64,000 bases of DNA from NCBI RefSeq assembly GCF_017875765.1, contig NZ_JAGGNA010000001.1, positions 2,197,001 to 2,261,000 on the forward strand, in the 5' to 3' direction. Each line of letters begins with the position of its first letter. The stretch's first letter is position 1. The position numbers and the translations under genes are program-made. Below the pieces are notes generated by a model. The model did not search any database. It saw only the letters and a list, made by a program, of their open reading frames with translations, and had not been told where the DNA came from. The DNA is from Flavobacterium sp. CG_23.5 (lineage in GTDB: Bacteria > Bacteroidota > Bacteroidia > Flavobacteriales > Flavobacteriaceae). This document shows, one piece after another, positions 8,484 to 18,143 of this stretch.

Positions 8484-9289
8484 TGAACAAATTTTTCCAA
8501 ATATTATTTTTACTTTTTTGTTGTTATCTAAAAGCTCAAGAAAAACCGGTTGAAACGGTATTTTTTGAATTTGACAAATACAACCTTAGCGAAGAACAAA
8601 TAAAAACCATCATTGATTTTGCTAAAAAAGCAGATACGACCAAGATAGAATCGATTCAAATTTATGGTTATTGTGACGATAGAGGGGACAACGATTATAA
8701 TTATAAATTATCCAAGAGCAGGGTGAATACCGTTCAAGACATCCTTACTTCCAACGGTTTTAATAAAAATAAAATTGTGATCATAGAAGGTAAGGGACGT
8801 GTGATTATACAAACGGACGCTGTGGAAAACTTAGTAGAAACTCGTTCCAAAAACAGACGTGTTGATTTATTTCTTGTAAAAAAGAATAGTTTTGGAAACG
8901 GCATTTTTAACTCTTTTCAAGAAAATCATAAGGTTGGTGATCGTATTTATCTAGAAAATATCTTCTTTGATTTAGGAAGAAGTGAGCTTACTTTACATTC
9001 GAAAAAAGAATTAGACAAAGTCATATTGATTTTGCAAAAAAATCAAAATCTTCAATTTGAAATAAGAGGCCATGTCTGTTGCACACCCAGTTATTACGAT
9101 GATGCCATAGACGAAGCCACACAGGAAAGAAAACTTTCGACGAATCGTGCCCGGAATGTTTTTAAATATTTAATGTCAAAAAAAATTAACAGCCTTCGAA
9201 TGACCTACAAAGGCTGTGGCAATAAATTTCCCGTTGGAAAAGGGGATGCTTTTGACCGAAGAGTAGAATTTCTTATTGTAAAAATATAA
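8483..9289 (+). CDS. OmpA-family protein with two OmpA-like domains
   Basis: 268-residue secreted protein with an N-terminal signal peptide (LLFCCYLKAQ). Two consecutive OmpA-like peptidoglycan-binding domains are visible. The first has FFEFDKYNLSEEQ, GYCDDRGDNDYN and SKNRRVD; the second has NIFFDLGRSELTL, RGHVCC and DRRVEF. The domain anchors outer-membrane or periplasmic proteins to peptidoglycan through the Asp and Arg of these motifs. In the second copy the usual GHTD-type element has become GHVCC, so binding may be altered. It is coupled by a one-base overlap to the S41 peptidase and converges tail-to-tail, without a gap, on the GNAT gene. Confidence 0.87.
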   Translation: MNKFFQILFLLFCCYLKAQEKPVETVFFEFDKYNLSEEQIKTIIDFAKKADTTKIESIQIYGYCDDRGDNDYNYKLSKSRVNTVQDILTSNGFNKNKIVIIEGKGRVIIQTDAVENLVETRSKNRRVDLFLVKKNSFGNGIFNSFQENHKVGDRIYLENIFFDLGRSELTLHSKKELDKVILILQKNQNLQFEIRGHVCCTPSYYDDAIDEATQERKLSTNRARNVFKYLMSKKINSLRMTYKGCGNKFPVGKGDAFDRRVEFLIVKI

Positions 9290-9733
9290 TTATTCCCGTT
9301 TCATCTCAATATGCGGGATGTCATCCTCCAAATACATTTCGCTGGTTTGAACAAAACCATGACCTTCATAGAACTTTTTAAGGTATAATTGGGCACCAAT
9401 GGTAATTTGGCTTTCGCCAAAATGCAGCAAAACACCAGCAATAGCTTCACGCATTAAATCATGTCCCCATTTCCGGTCACGGTAATTTGCATCTACAACC
9501 ACTCTACCAATCGAGGCATTATCAAAACTGATTCCTGCCTTAAAAAGTCTTGCATGAGCTACGATTTTTCCTTCGAATTCTCCAAAAAGATGCAACGCCA
9601 CTTTATCCTTGCCGTCAAGATCGAGATAAACGCAGTTTTGTTCCACTACAAATATTTCGCTTCGCAATCGCAGCAAATCGTATAGTTCGTGAACAGAAAG
9701 TGCCTCAAAAGGCTTTATACTCCATTTTAACAT
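9290..9733 (-). CDS. GNAT N-acetyltransferase, ElaA type
   Basis: 147-residue cytoplasmic acetyltransferase. It opens with LRSEIFVVEQNCVY, the characteristic ElaA N-terminus, and carries the acetyl-CoA-binding region IGRVVVDANYRDRKWGHDLM, where the RxxGxG/A loop appears as YRDRKWGHDL. The FYEGHGFV element near the end is also typical. Substrate unknown. It is a stand-alone gene convergent with the OmpA-like gene. Confidence 0.87.
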   Translation of the reverse strand: MLKWSIKPFEALSVHELYDLLRLRSEIFVVEQNCVYLDLDGKDKVALHLFGEFEGKIVAHARLFKAGISFDNASIGRVVVDANYRDRKWGHDLMREAIAGVLLHFGESQITIGAQLYLKKFYEGHGFVQTSEMYLEDDIPHIEMKRE

Positions 9734-9782
9734 CGTGTGCTTTTTATTCTATTTATAGATTGCAAATTAAAGAAAATAAAAA

Positions 9783-10760
9783 TCAGTTTTTCAAAACAAC
9801 AACCGATTTTATTATGGATTCTAACTCATGCATCAAATCGCGTTTTTCAATGGAAGGCGCATAACAAAAACCCTCCAGAACCAGAATTCTGCTGTTTTCC
9901 TTGTCAACAATGGCATAATTGATAAATGGTCCCTGCATATAATCATTTTTCAACTCCCAGGTTCCTTTAGTCTCATAGGTTTTTTTCCCATCAAGCGTGG
10001 TCTTGAAAAGATACGGTGCATAGGCTTCTTCCGTAACCATGTTAGATTTTGGTTCGGTACCACTAATGTATAATTGCCCAATTGAATCTCTCATTTTGAT
10101 AATACTGGTAATCAAATTTGAATTCTTCTTTATGGAACTTATAGGAACCTGATAGATCAAAAGGCTATTGTTTCCCCCGTTAATTTCCTTTTTCAACCAC
10201 ATAAATTTACTTTTATGAAGTACATAGGCATAGTTGGAAGGGATTTTTAGTGAAATATGGAATTTGTTAGCAATAACTTTTGGATTGAGTAGTGAATGAG
10301 AATTAATTCTCTGGCTTTCAGCTATTTCTGTTTTTTTGATTAACTGAAGCATTTTCGGAGCATTTTTTTCTATACATTTTATAATGTCTGCCCCTGTTTT
10401 TCCGGAGATATAAAACACATTTTGAGGTGATGCATATTGATTTTTTTTTATTTCAAAATTGTTTTCTACTTCTTTTTTAACCACTATAATTGCTCTGCTA
10501 TCCGTCATGAATCCTTCCAGAAGTTTAATTGGATATTGATTTATGTTAAAAAGAGGTTCTTCTTGTGGTAAACCAATAACTGGTGATGCAAACTTATTTC
10601 GGATGCTGTCGCCCACTTCGCCATTCCACAATTGATCATCGATAATAACGGAAATCGTGTTGATTTTCCCATTAGTTTTCCGAGGTAAATTATCACTTTT
10701 CTTGGCACAGGAAAAGAACATAAAAGAAATAAAAAGAAATAAAAATTGAGCCTTCTTCAT
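9783..10760 (-). CDS. DUF4837 family lipoprotein
   Basis: 325-residue exported lipoprotein: a signal sequence with a lipobox ending FFSCAKKSDN, so it is probably anchored in the outer or inner membrane on the periplasmic side. The remainder (DDQLWNGEVGDSIRNKFASP, then GLPQEEPLFNINQYP near the N-terminus) matches what I know of DUF4837, a family confined to Bacteroidota and without an established function. It is 49 bp downstream of the GNAT gene start on the same strand; a common transcript is possible. No catalytic motif seen. Confidence 0.82.
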   Translation of the reverse strand: MKKAQFLFLFISFMFFSCAKKSDNLPRKTNGKINTISVIIDDQLWNGEVGDSIRNKFASPVIGLPQEEPLFNINQYPIKLLEGFMTDSRAIIVVKKEVENNFEIKKNQYASPQNVFYISGKTGADIIKCIEKNAPKMLQLIKKTEIAESQRINSHSLLNPKVIANKFHISLKIPSNYAYVLHKSKFMWLKKEINGGNNSLLIYQVPISSIKKNSNLITSIIKMRDSIGQLYISGTEPKSNMVTEEAYAPYLFKTTLDGKKTYETKGTWELKNDYMQGPFINYAIVDKENSRILVLEGFCYAPSIEKRDLMHELESIIKSVVVLKN

Positions 10761-10946
10761 TATTATTTAATTAAAAAATAAAACCCAAATTTATAGCTAT
10801 TTCTTTTATTATCCGCTTCATTACAGGTTTACTATTTCTGCAGCGAATATCATTCCATTTTTTCAGTCTGTTTACAATCATTTATTCCTCCTGCTCTGTT
10901 TCAATTTACTAGAAATAAATTTTGCATTCGCAATGGATAAAAATAA

Positions 10947-10987
10947 AAAACCCATAAATAATGCTTGTAACACTATTTATGGGTTTT
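10947..10987 (-). terminator. Rho-independent terminator of pgk
   Basis: Perfect 14-bp inverted repeat (arms 10947-10960 and 10974-10987, AAAACCCATAAATA) with a 13-base loop, flanked by A and T runs, 38 bp beyond the pgk stop. The remaining part of 10761-11024 shows no gene. Confidence 0.8.
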
Positions 10988-11024
10988 CAGGTAAACTACA
11001 AAAAGTAGTTTTAGTATGTCGCAA

Positions 11025-12212
11025 TTAGTCCAAGATAGCCGCAATTCCAGGTAATACTTTACCTTCCAGCATTTCAAGCATAGCGCCTCCGCCTGTAGAA
11101 ACATAACTCATCTTATCTTCTAAACCAAATTGTTTTACTGCCGCAACTGAATCGCCACCACCAACTAGAGAAAACGCTCCTTTTTCTGTAGAAGCCGCAA
11201 TATAATTCCCAAGAGCAATAGTTCCTTTTGCAAATTTTTCCATTTCAAAAACACCTAATGGTCCGTTCCAAAGAATGGTTTTGGACTCCATAATTACTTT
11301 TTCGAACATAGCTAATGATTTTGGTCCTGCGTCAAGTCCTTGCCATCCATCTGGAATTTCATTAACATCTACAATTTTCGTTTCCGCATCATTTGAAAAT
11401 GCATTCGCTGCAACAACATCAACCGGAATATGAATTTGAACTCCTTTTTCCTTAGCCAATCTTAAAATTTCTAATGCCAATTCTTGTTTGTCATCTTCAC
11501 AGATAGAATCTCCAATTTTACCGCCCAATGCTTTCACAAAAGTAAAGGTCATTCCGCCACCAATAATCATGTGATCCACTTTGTCCAAAATATTTTCGAT
11601 AACCGTAATTTTAGAAGACACTTTTGATCCACCAAGAACTGCTGTGACTGGTTTTTCACTGTTTTTCAAAACCTTATTCAAGCTTTCAATTTCTTTAGCC
11701 AATAATAATCCGAAACATTTTTCAGTAGGAAAGAATTGCGCAATAATAGTTGTAGATGCATGTGCTCTGTGTGCTGTTCCAAAAGCATCATTTACATAAA
11801 TATCACCAAGCGACGCTAGCTCTTTTGCGAAAGCAACATCTCCGGCTTCTTCTTCGCTGTGAAAACGCAAATTTTCCAATAATAAAACTTCTCCAGCCTG
11901 TAATTTTGCTGCAGCATCTTTGGCTACCGAACCAACACAATCTGAAGCAAATTGAACAGGAACTCCAAGAACTTCTGAAGTCGTTTTTAAGATATGTTTT
12001 AATGAATATTTGCCTTCAACACCTTTTGGTCTTCCTAAATGTGACATCAAAATTACGCTTCCGCCTTGTGCAAGAATTGCATCGATTGTAGGTTTTGCCG
12101 CTTCGATACGAGTAGCATCAGTCACGTTAAAATCCTCATCTAATGGCACATTAAAATCAACACGGATTATAGCTTTTTTATTTTTGAAATTGAAATCGTT
12201 TAAAGTTTTCAT
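11025..12212 (-). CDS. pgk: Phosphoglycerate kinase
   Basis: 395-residue glycolytic enzyme transferring phosphate between 1,3-bisphosphoglycerate and ADP in the cytoplasm. Seen in order are [10 protein letters not shown] (substrate-binding Arg/Asp/Asn), [10 protein letters not shown] (the HLGRP loop), the ENLRFH segment, [11 protein letters not shown], and the C-terminal nucleotide-binding WNGPLGVFE and VGGGDSVAA. Length and order are normal for the family. It is a single-gene transcription unit with its own terminator, divergent from holB across a 261-bp AT-rich spacer. Confidence 0.98.
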   Translation of the reverse strand: MKTLNDFNFKNKKAIIRVDFNVPLDEDFNVTDATRIEAAKPTIDAILAQGGSVILMSHLGRPKGVEGKYSLKHILKTTSEVLGVPVQFASDCVGSVAKDAAAKLQAGEVLLLENLRFHSEEEAGDVAFAKELASLGDIYVNDAFGTAHRAHASTTIIAQFFPTEKCFGLLLAKEIESLNKVLKNSEKPVTAVLGGSKVSSKITVIENILDKVDHMIIGGGMTFTFVKALGGKIGDSICEDDKQELALEILRLAKEKGVQIHIPVDVVAANAFSNDAETKIVDVNEIPDGWQGLDAGPKSLAMFEKVIMESKTILWNGPLGVFEMEKFAKGTIALGNYIAASTEKGAFSLVGGGDSVAAVKQFGLEDKMSYVSTGGGAMLEMLEGKVLPGIAAILD

Positions 12213-12461
12213 TAGGCCTTTTTTTAGTTTATTTTTTTTGAAAGAATAACAAATATAGAACTTTTAAATTATTAATAAATTTGAAAAAATCAAATAAATT
12301 CTGTTTTAAGCAACGAAATCGATGTAAATAAATAAATAATGTTTCATTTTAATGTTTTAAGTGTTTTTTATTCTAAAGGAAGTTAAATTTTTATTATTTA
12401 AAACATCGGATGCTTAACTATCATTTTACAGCTGAAAATTTTAGACTAAACCATTTTCTTA

Positions 12462-12469
12462 TATCTTTG
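12462..12469 (+). promoter_or_regulatory. Promoter -7 element of holB
   Basis: TATCTTTG fits TAnnTTTG exactly and ends only 4 bp before the holB ATG, implying a very short or leaderless 5' end. Elsewhere in 12213-12473 I see only AT-rich sequence, presumably including the pgk promoter on the other strand. Confidence 0.5.
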
Positions 12470-12473
12470 CTTT

Positions 12474-13622
12474 ATGCAATTTTCAGAAATTTTAGGACAA
12501 GAACACATTAAAAGTCATTTGACAAAAAGTGCTGATTTGGGAAGAATTCCCCACGCACAACTGTTCGTGGGTCCTGAGGGAAGCGGTACGTTACCTATGG
12601 CAATCGCTTATGCCCAATACATTATTTGCAGCAATCAAAACTCGGAAAATTCGGGTTCAAATGAGGCTTGTAATCTGAAATTCAATAAAATTTCGCACCC
12701 CGATTTACATTTTGTTTATCCAACCGTAAGCACCGAAGAAGTAAAAACAAAGCCAAAAAGTATTGATTTCATTACAGAATGGGGACAATTTTTAACTGAA
12801 AATCCTTATGGAGGATTGTTTGATTGGTATCAAATGCTAGGCGTTAAAAATAAACAAGGCGAAATTAGAGTCGACGATGCACAGGAAATCCTGAAATCTT
12901 TGGCTTTGAAATCCTATGAAGGCGGGTACAAAATAATGATCATTTGGATGGCAGATAAATTAAATATCGCCGCTTCCAATAAATTATTGAAATTACTGGA
13001 GGAACCAACAGACAGAACGGTTTTCATACTGATTTCGGAAAACGAAGAAGATCTTATTCAAACCATACGTTCCCGTTGCCAAGTCTTGCATTTTAATGGT
13101 TTACCCGAAAAAGTTATTGCCGAAGCCTTAGTTTCACGTGAAAATACTGAAACTAAAACGGCCGTAAAAATAGCGCACCAAGCGCAAGGAAATTACAACA
13201 AAGCACTACAATTGTTGCAACCGGATAGCGAATCTGTTTTTTTCGAAAAATGGTTTGTAGATTGGGTTCGTGCCGCTTTTAGAGCAAAAGGAAATGCGGC
13301 AGCAATTCAGGATTTAATTCAGTGGAGCGAACAAATTGCCGGTTTGGGAAGAGAGACTCAAAAGAAGTTTTTACACTTTTGTATTGATATGTTCCGTCAG
13401 GCTTTGTTATTGAATTATCAAGCCGAAAGTTTAGTTTACATAGAACCGCAAGTCGAGAAATTCAAAATGGAGAATTTCGCCCCTTTTGTCAATGGCAATA
13501 ATATTAATGATATCTTTCAGGAACTTTCGGATGCGATGTATCATATTGAACGCAACGGAAATGCAAAAATAATCTTAACCGATTTATCAATAAAACTTAC
13601 CCGATTAATTCACAAAAAATAA
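12474..13622 (+). CDS. holB: DNA polymerase III subunit delta'
   Basis: 382-residue clamp-loader subunit. The N-terminal AAA+ fold is recognisable from ILGQEHIKSHL, the P-loop position FVGPEGSGTLPMA (lacking the Lys-Thr needed for ATP hydrolysis, as expected for delta'), LLKLLEEPTDRTVFILISE and the sensor-1 RSRCQVLHF. This matches delta' rather than the gamma/tau subunit, which keeps an intact Walker A. It helps open the sliding clamp during replication. A DoxX gene starts 4 bp downstream and may share its transcript. Confidence 0.92.
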   Translation: MQFSEILGQEHIKSHLTKSADLGRIPHAQLFVGPEGSGTLPMAIAYAQYIICSNQNSENSGSNEACNLKFNKISHPDLHFVYPTVSTEEVKTKPKSIDFITEWGQFLTENPYGGLFDWYQMLGVKNKQGEIRVDDAQEILKSLALKSYEGGYKIMIIWMADKLNIAASNKLLKLLEEPTDRTVFILISENEEDLIQTIRSRCQVLHFNGLPEKVIAEALVSRENTETKTAVKIAHQAQGNYNKALQLLQPDSESVFFEKWFVDWVRAAFRAKGNAAAIQDLIQWSEQIAGLGRETQKKFLHFCIDMFRQALLLNYQAESLVYIEPQVEKFKMENFAPFVNGNNINDIFQELSDAMYHIERNGNAKIILTDLSIKLTRLIHKK

Positions 13623-13626
13623 AAAC

Positions 13627-14010
13627 ATGAACAACATTACTTCGATTTTAATTCTAATTTTCTTAGCTATTACTTTTCTTCAATCCGGATATGATAAACT
13701 GTTTTATTGGAAAGATAATGTGGATTGGTTAAAAGGTCATTTTGCAAAAACACCGTTGAAAAATGCTGTGCCATTAGCCTTATTGAATATATTAATTTTA
13801 GAGTTGATTTCAGGTATTTTATGTGTGGTTGGCTGCATCGAATTATTTGTAAACAACGGAAGAATTTTTGGTTTTTATGGAGCTGTTTTTTCTTGCATTA
13901 CTTTACTAATGTTACTATTCGGACAGCGATTGGCTAAAGATTATGATGGCGCAAGAACTATAGTTATCTATTTCATACCAGCAATAATGGCTGTGTATTG
14001 GTTAAACTAA
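13627..14010 (+). CDS. DoxX-family membrane protein
   Basis: 127-residue integral membrane protein with four hydrophobic helices (starting ITSILILIFLAITFLQSGYD, and including LNILILELISGILCVVGC). The LQSGYDKLF region close to the N-terminus is typical of DoxX/MauE-like proteins, which are often linked to quinone or thiol redox steps in membranes. It lies 4 bp after holB and 40 bp before the thioesterase, on the same strand. The exact role is unknown. Confidence 0.75.
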   Translation: MNNITSILILIFLAITFLQSGYDKLFYWKDNVDWLKGHFAKTPLKNAVPLALLNILILELISGILCVVGCIELFVNNGRIFGFYGAVFSCITLLMLLFGQRLAKDYDGARTIVIYFIPAIMAVYWLN

Positions 14011-14050
14011 AAATAAAATCAGAAAAAAAGTAATTACATTGACAAATAAA

Positions 14051-14560
14051 ATGATACCAAAACATCCTTCAGAATCCGTAACAATATTAACCGATTTAGT
14101 TTTGCCAAGTGAAACAAATCCTTTAAATAATCTTTTTGGTGGCGAACTTCTAGCTCGTATGGATCGTGCAGCAAGTATCGCAGCAAGAAGACATTCGAGA
14201 AGAATTGTGGTTACAGCCTCCGTAAATCATGTAGCTTTCAATAGAGCCATTCCATTAGGAAGTGTGGTTACGGTCGAAGCCAAAGTTTCCAGAGCTTTCA
14301 AGAGTTCGATGGAAATTTTTATTGATATTTGGGTAGAAGACAGAGAATCTGGAAACCGCACCAAAGCCAATGAAGCAATTTATACTTTCGTTGCCGTAGA
14401 TGATACCGGAAGACCTGTTGAAGTTCCTCAAATAATCCCGGAAACAGAACTGGAAAAACAACGTTTTGACGCTGCTTTGCGCCGCAAACAACTCAGTTTG
14501 GTTTTAGCAGGGAAATTAAACCCTCATGATGCCACTGAATTGAAAGCGTTGTTCATGTAA
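14051..14560 (+). CDS. Acyl-CoA thioesterase (hotdog fold, YciA/BACH type)
   Basis: 169-residue cytoplasmic thioesterase hydrolysing acyl-CoA. Hotdog-fold hallmarks are seen: NPLNNLFGGELLARMDRAAS (the FGG turn and the catalytic helix) and the strand VTASVNHVAFNRAIPLGSVV. The residue pattern fits the YciA/BACH family. The ATG at 14051 is chosen over a TTG 12 bp upstream. A long unpatterned C-terminal tail is typical for this group. Confidence 0.88.
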   Translation: MIPKHPSESVTILTDLVLPSETNPLNNLFGGELLARMDRAASIAARRHSRRIVVTASVNHVAFNRAIPLGSVVTVEAKVSRAFKSSMEIFIDIWVEDRESGNRTKANEAIYTFVAVDDTGRPVEVPQIIPETELEKQRFDAALRRKQLSLVLAGKLNPHDATELKALFM

Positions 14561-14764
14561 AAAAAAGAATAACTGATTAACTTTTGATGAAAATTAAGGA
14601 TTTAAAAATATTTTATAAAGAGAAAATTCACATCAAAAAAAGAAGTATTTTTACGAAAATATATGTTGCTCTAAATGAAATTTTCAGGAGAAATATTCAT
14701 CCTGCCAGTTTCTTACGATTATAAAAAATAATACAAATAGATGAAAGAAAAGGTAAAAGAGAAG

Positions 14765-15772
14765 ATGAGTACAGAGAAAGAAGCAAAATTAAAAGCGTTA
14801 CAACTTACGCTAGACAAATTGGACAAAACCTACGGAAAAGGTACGGTGATGAAAATGGGAGACAAAGCCATTGTAGAAGTAGAAACTATTTCTTCGGGGT
14901 CTCTAGGGATTGATTTAGCCTTAGGAGTTGGTGGTTATCCAAGAGGAAGAATTATTGAAATATACGGTCCGGAATCATCTGGTAAAACAACATTGACACT
15001 TCACGCGATTGCTGAAGCTCAAAAAGCAGGTGGAATTGCTGCTTTTATTGATGCGGAACATGCATTCGACAGAAATTATGCGGAGAAATTAGGAGTAGAC
15101 ATTGAAAATCTAATCATTTCTCAACCAGATAATGGAGAACAAGCATTAGAAATTGCCGAAAACTTGATTCGTTCAGGTGCAATTGACATTGTAGTAATTG
15201 ACTCGGTTGCTGCTTTGACTCCAAAAAGTGAGATCGAAGGGGAAATGGGAGATTCTAAAATGGGACTTCATGCTCGTTTAATGTCTCAAGCATTACGTAA
15301 ACTAACCGGTACCATCAGCAAAACAAATTGTACTGTTTTCTTTATCAATCAATTGAGAGAGAAAATTGGAGTAATGTTCGGAAATCCAGAAACTACAACT
15401 GGAGGAAATGCATTGAAGTTTTACGCTTCAGTACGTTTAGATATTCGTCGTTCTACACAAATCAAGGATGGTGATAATGTACTTGGAAACAGAACCAAAG
15501 TTAAAGTGGTGAAAAACAAAGTGGCTCCGCCATTTAAAATCGCTGAATTTGACATCATGTATGGTGAAGGAATTTCAAAAACAGGAGAAATTTTAGATCT
15601 TGCTGTAGAATTTGAAATCATCAAAAAAGCGGGTTCTTGGTTTAGTTATGGTGAAACCAAATTAGGACAAGGTCGTGATGCGGTAAAATCTTTAATCAAA
15701 GACAATCCAGAATTAGCAGACGAATTAGAATTAAAAATAAAAGCAAGAATAAAAGAATTAGCTGAAGCATAA
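14765..15772 (+). CDS. recA: Recombinase A
   Basis: 335-residue RecA. Start set at [13 protein letters not shown] because it gives the usual flavobacterial N-terminus; an in-frame ATG 24 bp upstream exists. Walker [10 protein letters not shown], Walker [13 protein letters not shown], loop L1 ([14 protein letters not shown]), and loop L2 near [14 protein letters not shown] with [17 protein letters not shown] are all visible. It binds single-stranded DNA, catalyses strand exchange and drives SOS induction. No obvious palindromic LexA site was found upstream. A strong terminator follows. Confidence 0.98.
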   Translation: MSTEKEAKLKALQLTLDKLDKTYGKGTVMKMGDKAIVEVETISSGSLGIDLALGVGGYPRGRIIEIYGPESSGKTTLTLHAIAEAQKAGGIAAFIDAEHAFDRNYAEKLGVDIENLIISQPDNGEQALEIAENLIRSGAIDIVVIDSVAALTPKSEIEGEMGDSKMGLHARLMSQALRKLTGTISKTNCTVFFINQLREKIGVMFGNPETTTGGNALKFYASVRLDIRRSTQIKDGDNVLGNRTKVKVVKNKVAPPFKIAEFDIMYGEGISKTGEILDLAVEFEIIKKAGSWFSYGETKLGQGRDAVKSLIKDNPELADELELKIKARIKELAEA

Positions 15773-15777
15773 AACTA

Positions 15778-15808
15778 AAAAAGAGTTCACTACGGTGGAC
15801 TCTTTTTT
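15778..15808 (+). terminator. Rho-independent terminator of recA
   Basis: Stem AAGAGTTCAC / GTGGACTCTT (one G-T pair) with a 4-base loop, then a run of seven T, directly after the recA stop. It also lies just beyond the end of the convergent acyltransferase. Confidence 0.88.
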
Positions 15809-15821
15809 TATATACTATTTA

Positions 15822-16589
15822 TTAAAAAGCAAACTTATTTTCATTTTCGGTCTTTTCAAATTCCTGCAATTGAGAGTAAATGGTATTTCGAACTTCTTCC
15901 CGAATTACTTTTCTACTGCTTCCGGTTTTACCAAAGGTATCTACTTGCGAATGTATTTTAACCCTCATAATTCCTGGGCTTCCGCTAAAAAAAGTATAGG
16001 AAAATCTTTTTTTATTGTCGGCAAAACTAATTGGAACAATAGGTATTTGATGTTCAATCGCTAATCTGAAAGCGCCGTCTTTAAAAGTGTCTAACAATAC
16101 CGATTCATCATCCGGCACGCCGCCTTCTGGGAAAATACAAACACTCAATCCTCTATCAATTCTATTCTGCGCCTGATTAAAAACTTCCATTCTGCTTTTT
16201 GGACAGCCTCGATCGACTAAAATACAGCTTCGTTTGTAAAAAAATCCAAATAATGGAATCTTGGCCAACTCGTGTTTACCAACAAAAACAAAAGGATTTT
16301 TAATGGTGGCCAGCATCAGCATGATATCGGCCATGGAAGTGTGATTGGCAACAATCATATAGCTTTTATGGGATTCCAGTTCCTGGTTTTTTTCAACTTT
16401 ATAATAAAAACCCATTCCAAAGAGAATGAATTTTGCCCAAATTCGAGCCATCTTAAAAAAGTAAGGATATCCGCTTTCGGTCAAAATGGAAAGCACCAAA
16501 AAAGGAAACATAGCGAGAATGGGAATAGCCATTAAAATGTAAAACCATACGCGCCACAGTGTCCAAAAAATAATTTTTAATCCTTTCAT
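15822..16589 (-). CDS. PlsC-like lysophospholipid acyltransferase
   Basis: 255-residue membrane acyltransferase. The start at MKGLKIIFWTLWRVWFYIL is chosen because it begins directly with the signal-anchor helix; a further 37 open upstream codons lack family features. The HX4D motif is seen as NHTSMAD, and the second block as FPEGGVPDDE, a variant of FPEGTRS in which Thr-Arg is replaced. This suggests a substrate or acyl donor different from that of the enzyme at 5452-6186. Monocistronic and convergent with recA. Confidence 0.85.
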   Translation of the reverse strand: MKGLKIIFWTLWRVWFYILMAIPILAMFPFLVLSILTESGYPYFFKMARIWAKFILFGMGFYYKVEKNQELESHKSYMIVANHTSMADIMLMLATIKNPFVFVGKHELAKIPLFGFFYKRSCILVDRGCPKSRMEVFNQAQNRIDRGLSVCIFPEGGVPDDESVLLDTFKDGAFRLAIEHQIPIVPISFADNKKRFSYTFFSGSPGIMRVKIHSQVDTFGKTGSSRKVIREEVRNTIYSQLQEFEKTENENKFAF

Positions 16590-16671
16590 AATGCCAAAAG
16601 TAAGGAATCGGATGTAAATAGCGGTAAAAGAATTAAATTTGGCAACTTTAGTGTTAGAAAAAAATAGTAAT

Positions 16672-16710
16672 CTTTGCGAACTTTGCGAAAAACTTTGCAA
16701 CCTTTGCGGT
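16672..16710 (+). repeat. Tandem CTTTGC-type 9-mers ahead of trpS
   Basis: Four near-identical 9-mers (CTTTGCGAA twice, then CTTTGCAAC and CTTTGCGGT after a 3-base spacer) lie 19-57 bp upstream of the trpS ATG. The core resembles the TTTG part of the -7 promoter element, so it could present several weak start signals, or be an interspersed flavobacterial repeat. Confidence 0.6.
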
Positions 16711-16728
16711 AAAACGTTAAAAAATACA

Positions 16729-17703
16729 ATGGCAAAAATACTTACCGGCGTTCAAAGTACAGGAACACCACATTTAGGAAACTTACTTGGCGCAATCATT
16801 CCCGCAATAGCTTTATCAAATAATCCCAAAAATGAATCGTTTCTTTTCATTGCCGATTTGCACTCGATCACGCAAATAAAAAACGGCGAAACATTAAGAA
16901 CAAATACCTACAGCACCGCTGCTGCTTGGCTTGCCTGTGGTTTAGATGTAAATAAAGTGGTTTTTTACAGACAATCGGATGTGCCTCAAACGGCGGAATT
17001 ATCCTGGTATTTGAGTTGTTTTTTCCCTTTTCAACGTTTGACATTGGCACATTCATTCAAGGATAAAGCGGATAGACTGGAAGATGTTAATGCCGGTTTG
17101 TTTTCGTATCCAATGCTAATGGCTGCCGATATTTTATTATACGATGCAAATTTTGTTCCCGTGGGGAAAGACCAGTTGCAACACCTTGAAATCACTCGCG
17201 ATGTAGCATCTCGTTTCAACCACCAAATGGGAGAAACTTTTGTAATTCCCGAAGCGATAATACAAAAAGACGGCATGCTTATTCCCGGTACCAATGGAGG
17301 AAAAATGAGTAAATCAGCAAATAATATCATCAATATTTTCCTTGATGATAAGTCCTTACGCAAACAAGTGATGAGCATCGAAACCGACAGCACGCCACTG
17401 GAAGATCCTAAAAATCCGGAAACGTGTAATGCATTTGCGATTTATAAATTATTAGCCAATGAAGAACAAATAGCCAGAATGACTGCCAATTACCTTGGTG
17501 GATATTACGGTTACGGTCACGCCAAACAAGCTTTGTTTGAATTAATCACGGAGACCTTCAAAACCGAAAGAGAGAAATACAATTACTACATGAATAACCT
17601 TCCTGAGGTCGATGCTTTACTAAAAATTGGTGCTGGGAAAGCTTCGGCTGTAGCTAATGGCGTTTTAGCAAGAGTGAGAGATAAATTAGGATTTGAGGTG
17701 TAA
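16729..17703 (+). CDS. trpS: Tryptophanyl-tRNA synthetase
   Basis: 324-residue class I aminoacyl-tRNA synthetase charging tRNA-Trp. The HIGH-type motif is seen as GTPHLGNLLG close to the N-terminus and the KMSKS loop as GGKMSKSANN near residue 195. Between them are SLHS/DLHSIT and MLMAADILLYDA, characteristic of TrpRS. The open frame extends 90 bp upstream, but those codons come from the 9-mer repeat region, so the ATG giving MAKILTGVQS is preferred. Length is normal for bacterial TrpRS. Confidence 0.97.
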   Translation: MAKILTGVQSTGTPHLGNLLGAIIPAIALSNNPKNESFLFIADLHSITQIKNGETLRTNTYSTAAAWLACGLDVNKVVFYRQSDVPQTAELSWYLSCFFPFQRLTLAHSFKDKADRLEDVNAGLFSYPMLMAADILLYDANFVPVGKDQLQHLEITRDVASRFNHQMGETFVIPEAIIQKDGMLIPGTNGGKMSKSANNIINIFLDDKSLRKQVMSIETDSTPLEDPKNPETCNAFAIYKLLANEEQIARMTANYLGGYYGYGHAKQALFELITETFKTEREKYNYYMNNLPEVDALLKIGAGKASAVANGVLARVRDKLGFEV

Positions 17704-17724
17704 TAATCTATTTTTAAAACATGG

Positions 17725-17780
17725 AAGTCATTTAAGTTTTTTATAGTTTTATTACTATTTCACAAAAGCTTAAATGACTT
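17725..17780 (+). terminator. Long-loop hairpin after trpS
   Basis: Perfect 12-bp stem AAGTCATTTAAG / CTTAAATGACTT with a 32-base loop, 22 bp beyond the trpS stop. It lacks a good T run, so it may be a 3'-end stabiliser rather than a terminator. Confidence 0.45.
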
Positions 17781-17804
17781 ATATGTTAAAATCATATTTA
17801 TAGC

Positions 17805-17845
17805 AATCCCTTTTTAGTTCAAAGACTGGAAAGGGATTTTTTTTT
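17805..17845 (+). terminator. Rho-independent terminator downstream of trpS
   Basis: Stem AATCCCTTT / AAAGGGATT followed by an uninterrupted run of T. It isolates the trpS unit from the accessory island that begins at about 17.9 kb. Confidence 0.75.
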
Positions 17846-17949
17846 AAAATATCACTAAAAGTGGGTATTTCTTATAAGATTTACAATCCATATTTTTGGT
17901 AAAGACTATTTAAAAAAATAGCACTAACTTTAAATCATAAAACTATGAA

Positions 17950-17984
17950 ACAAAGCACAAAGCACAAAGCACAAAGCACAAAGC
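17950..17984 (+). repeat. Five 7-bp tandem repeats (ACAAAGC) in the start region of a lipoprotein gene
   Basis: Five perfect copies of ACAAAGC follow an ATG at 17945. With five copies the frame opened by this ATG stops at a TAG after 15 codons. With one copy fewer it would run on as MKQSTKHKAQSYISK, then FILFVLAITFSNC, straight into the large frame that continues to 19514. A unit that is not a multiple of three, placed between a start codon and a signal peptide, is the classic structure of a slipped-strand phase switch. In this sequence the switch is OFF. Confidence 0.85.
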
Positions 17985-18143
17985 TACATTAGCAAATTTA
18001 TTCTTTTTGTTTTAGCAATAACGTTTAGCAATTGCCAAGTAGAGGAAGAACTCCTTGAAAATAAAGAGCAACACAATGCTATTGATAAAGACAAAATTTC
18101 GCTTGTTCAATTCAAAAACGAAACAAAGCTCAATCCCAAGCAA

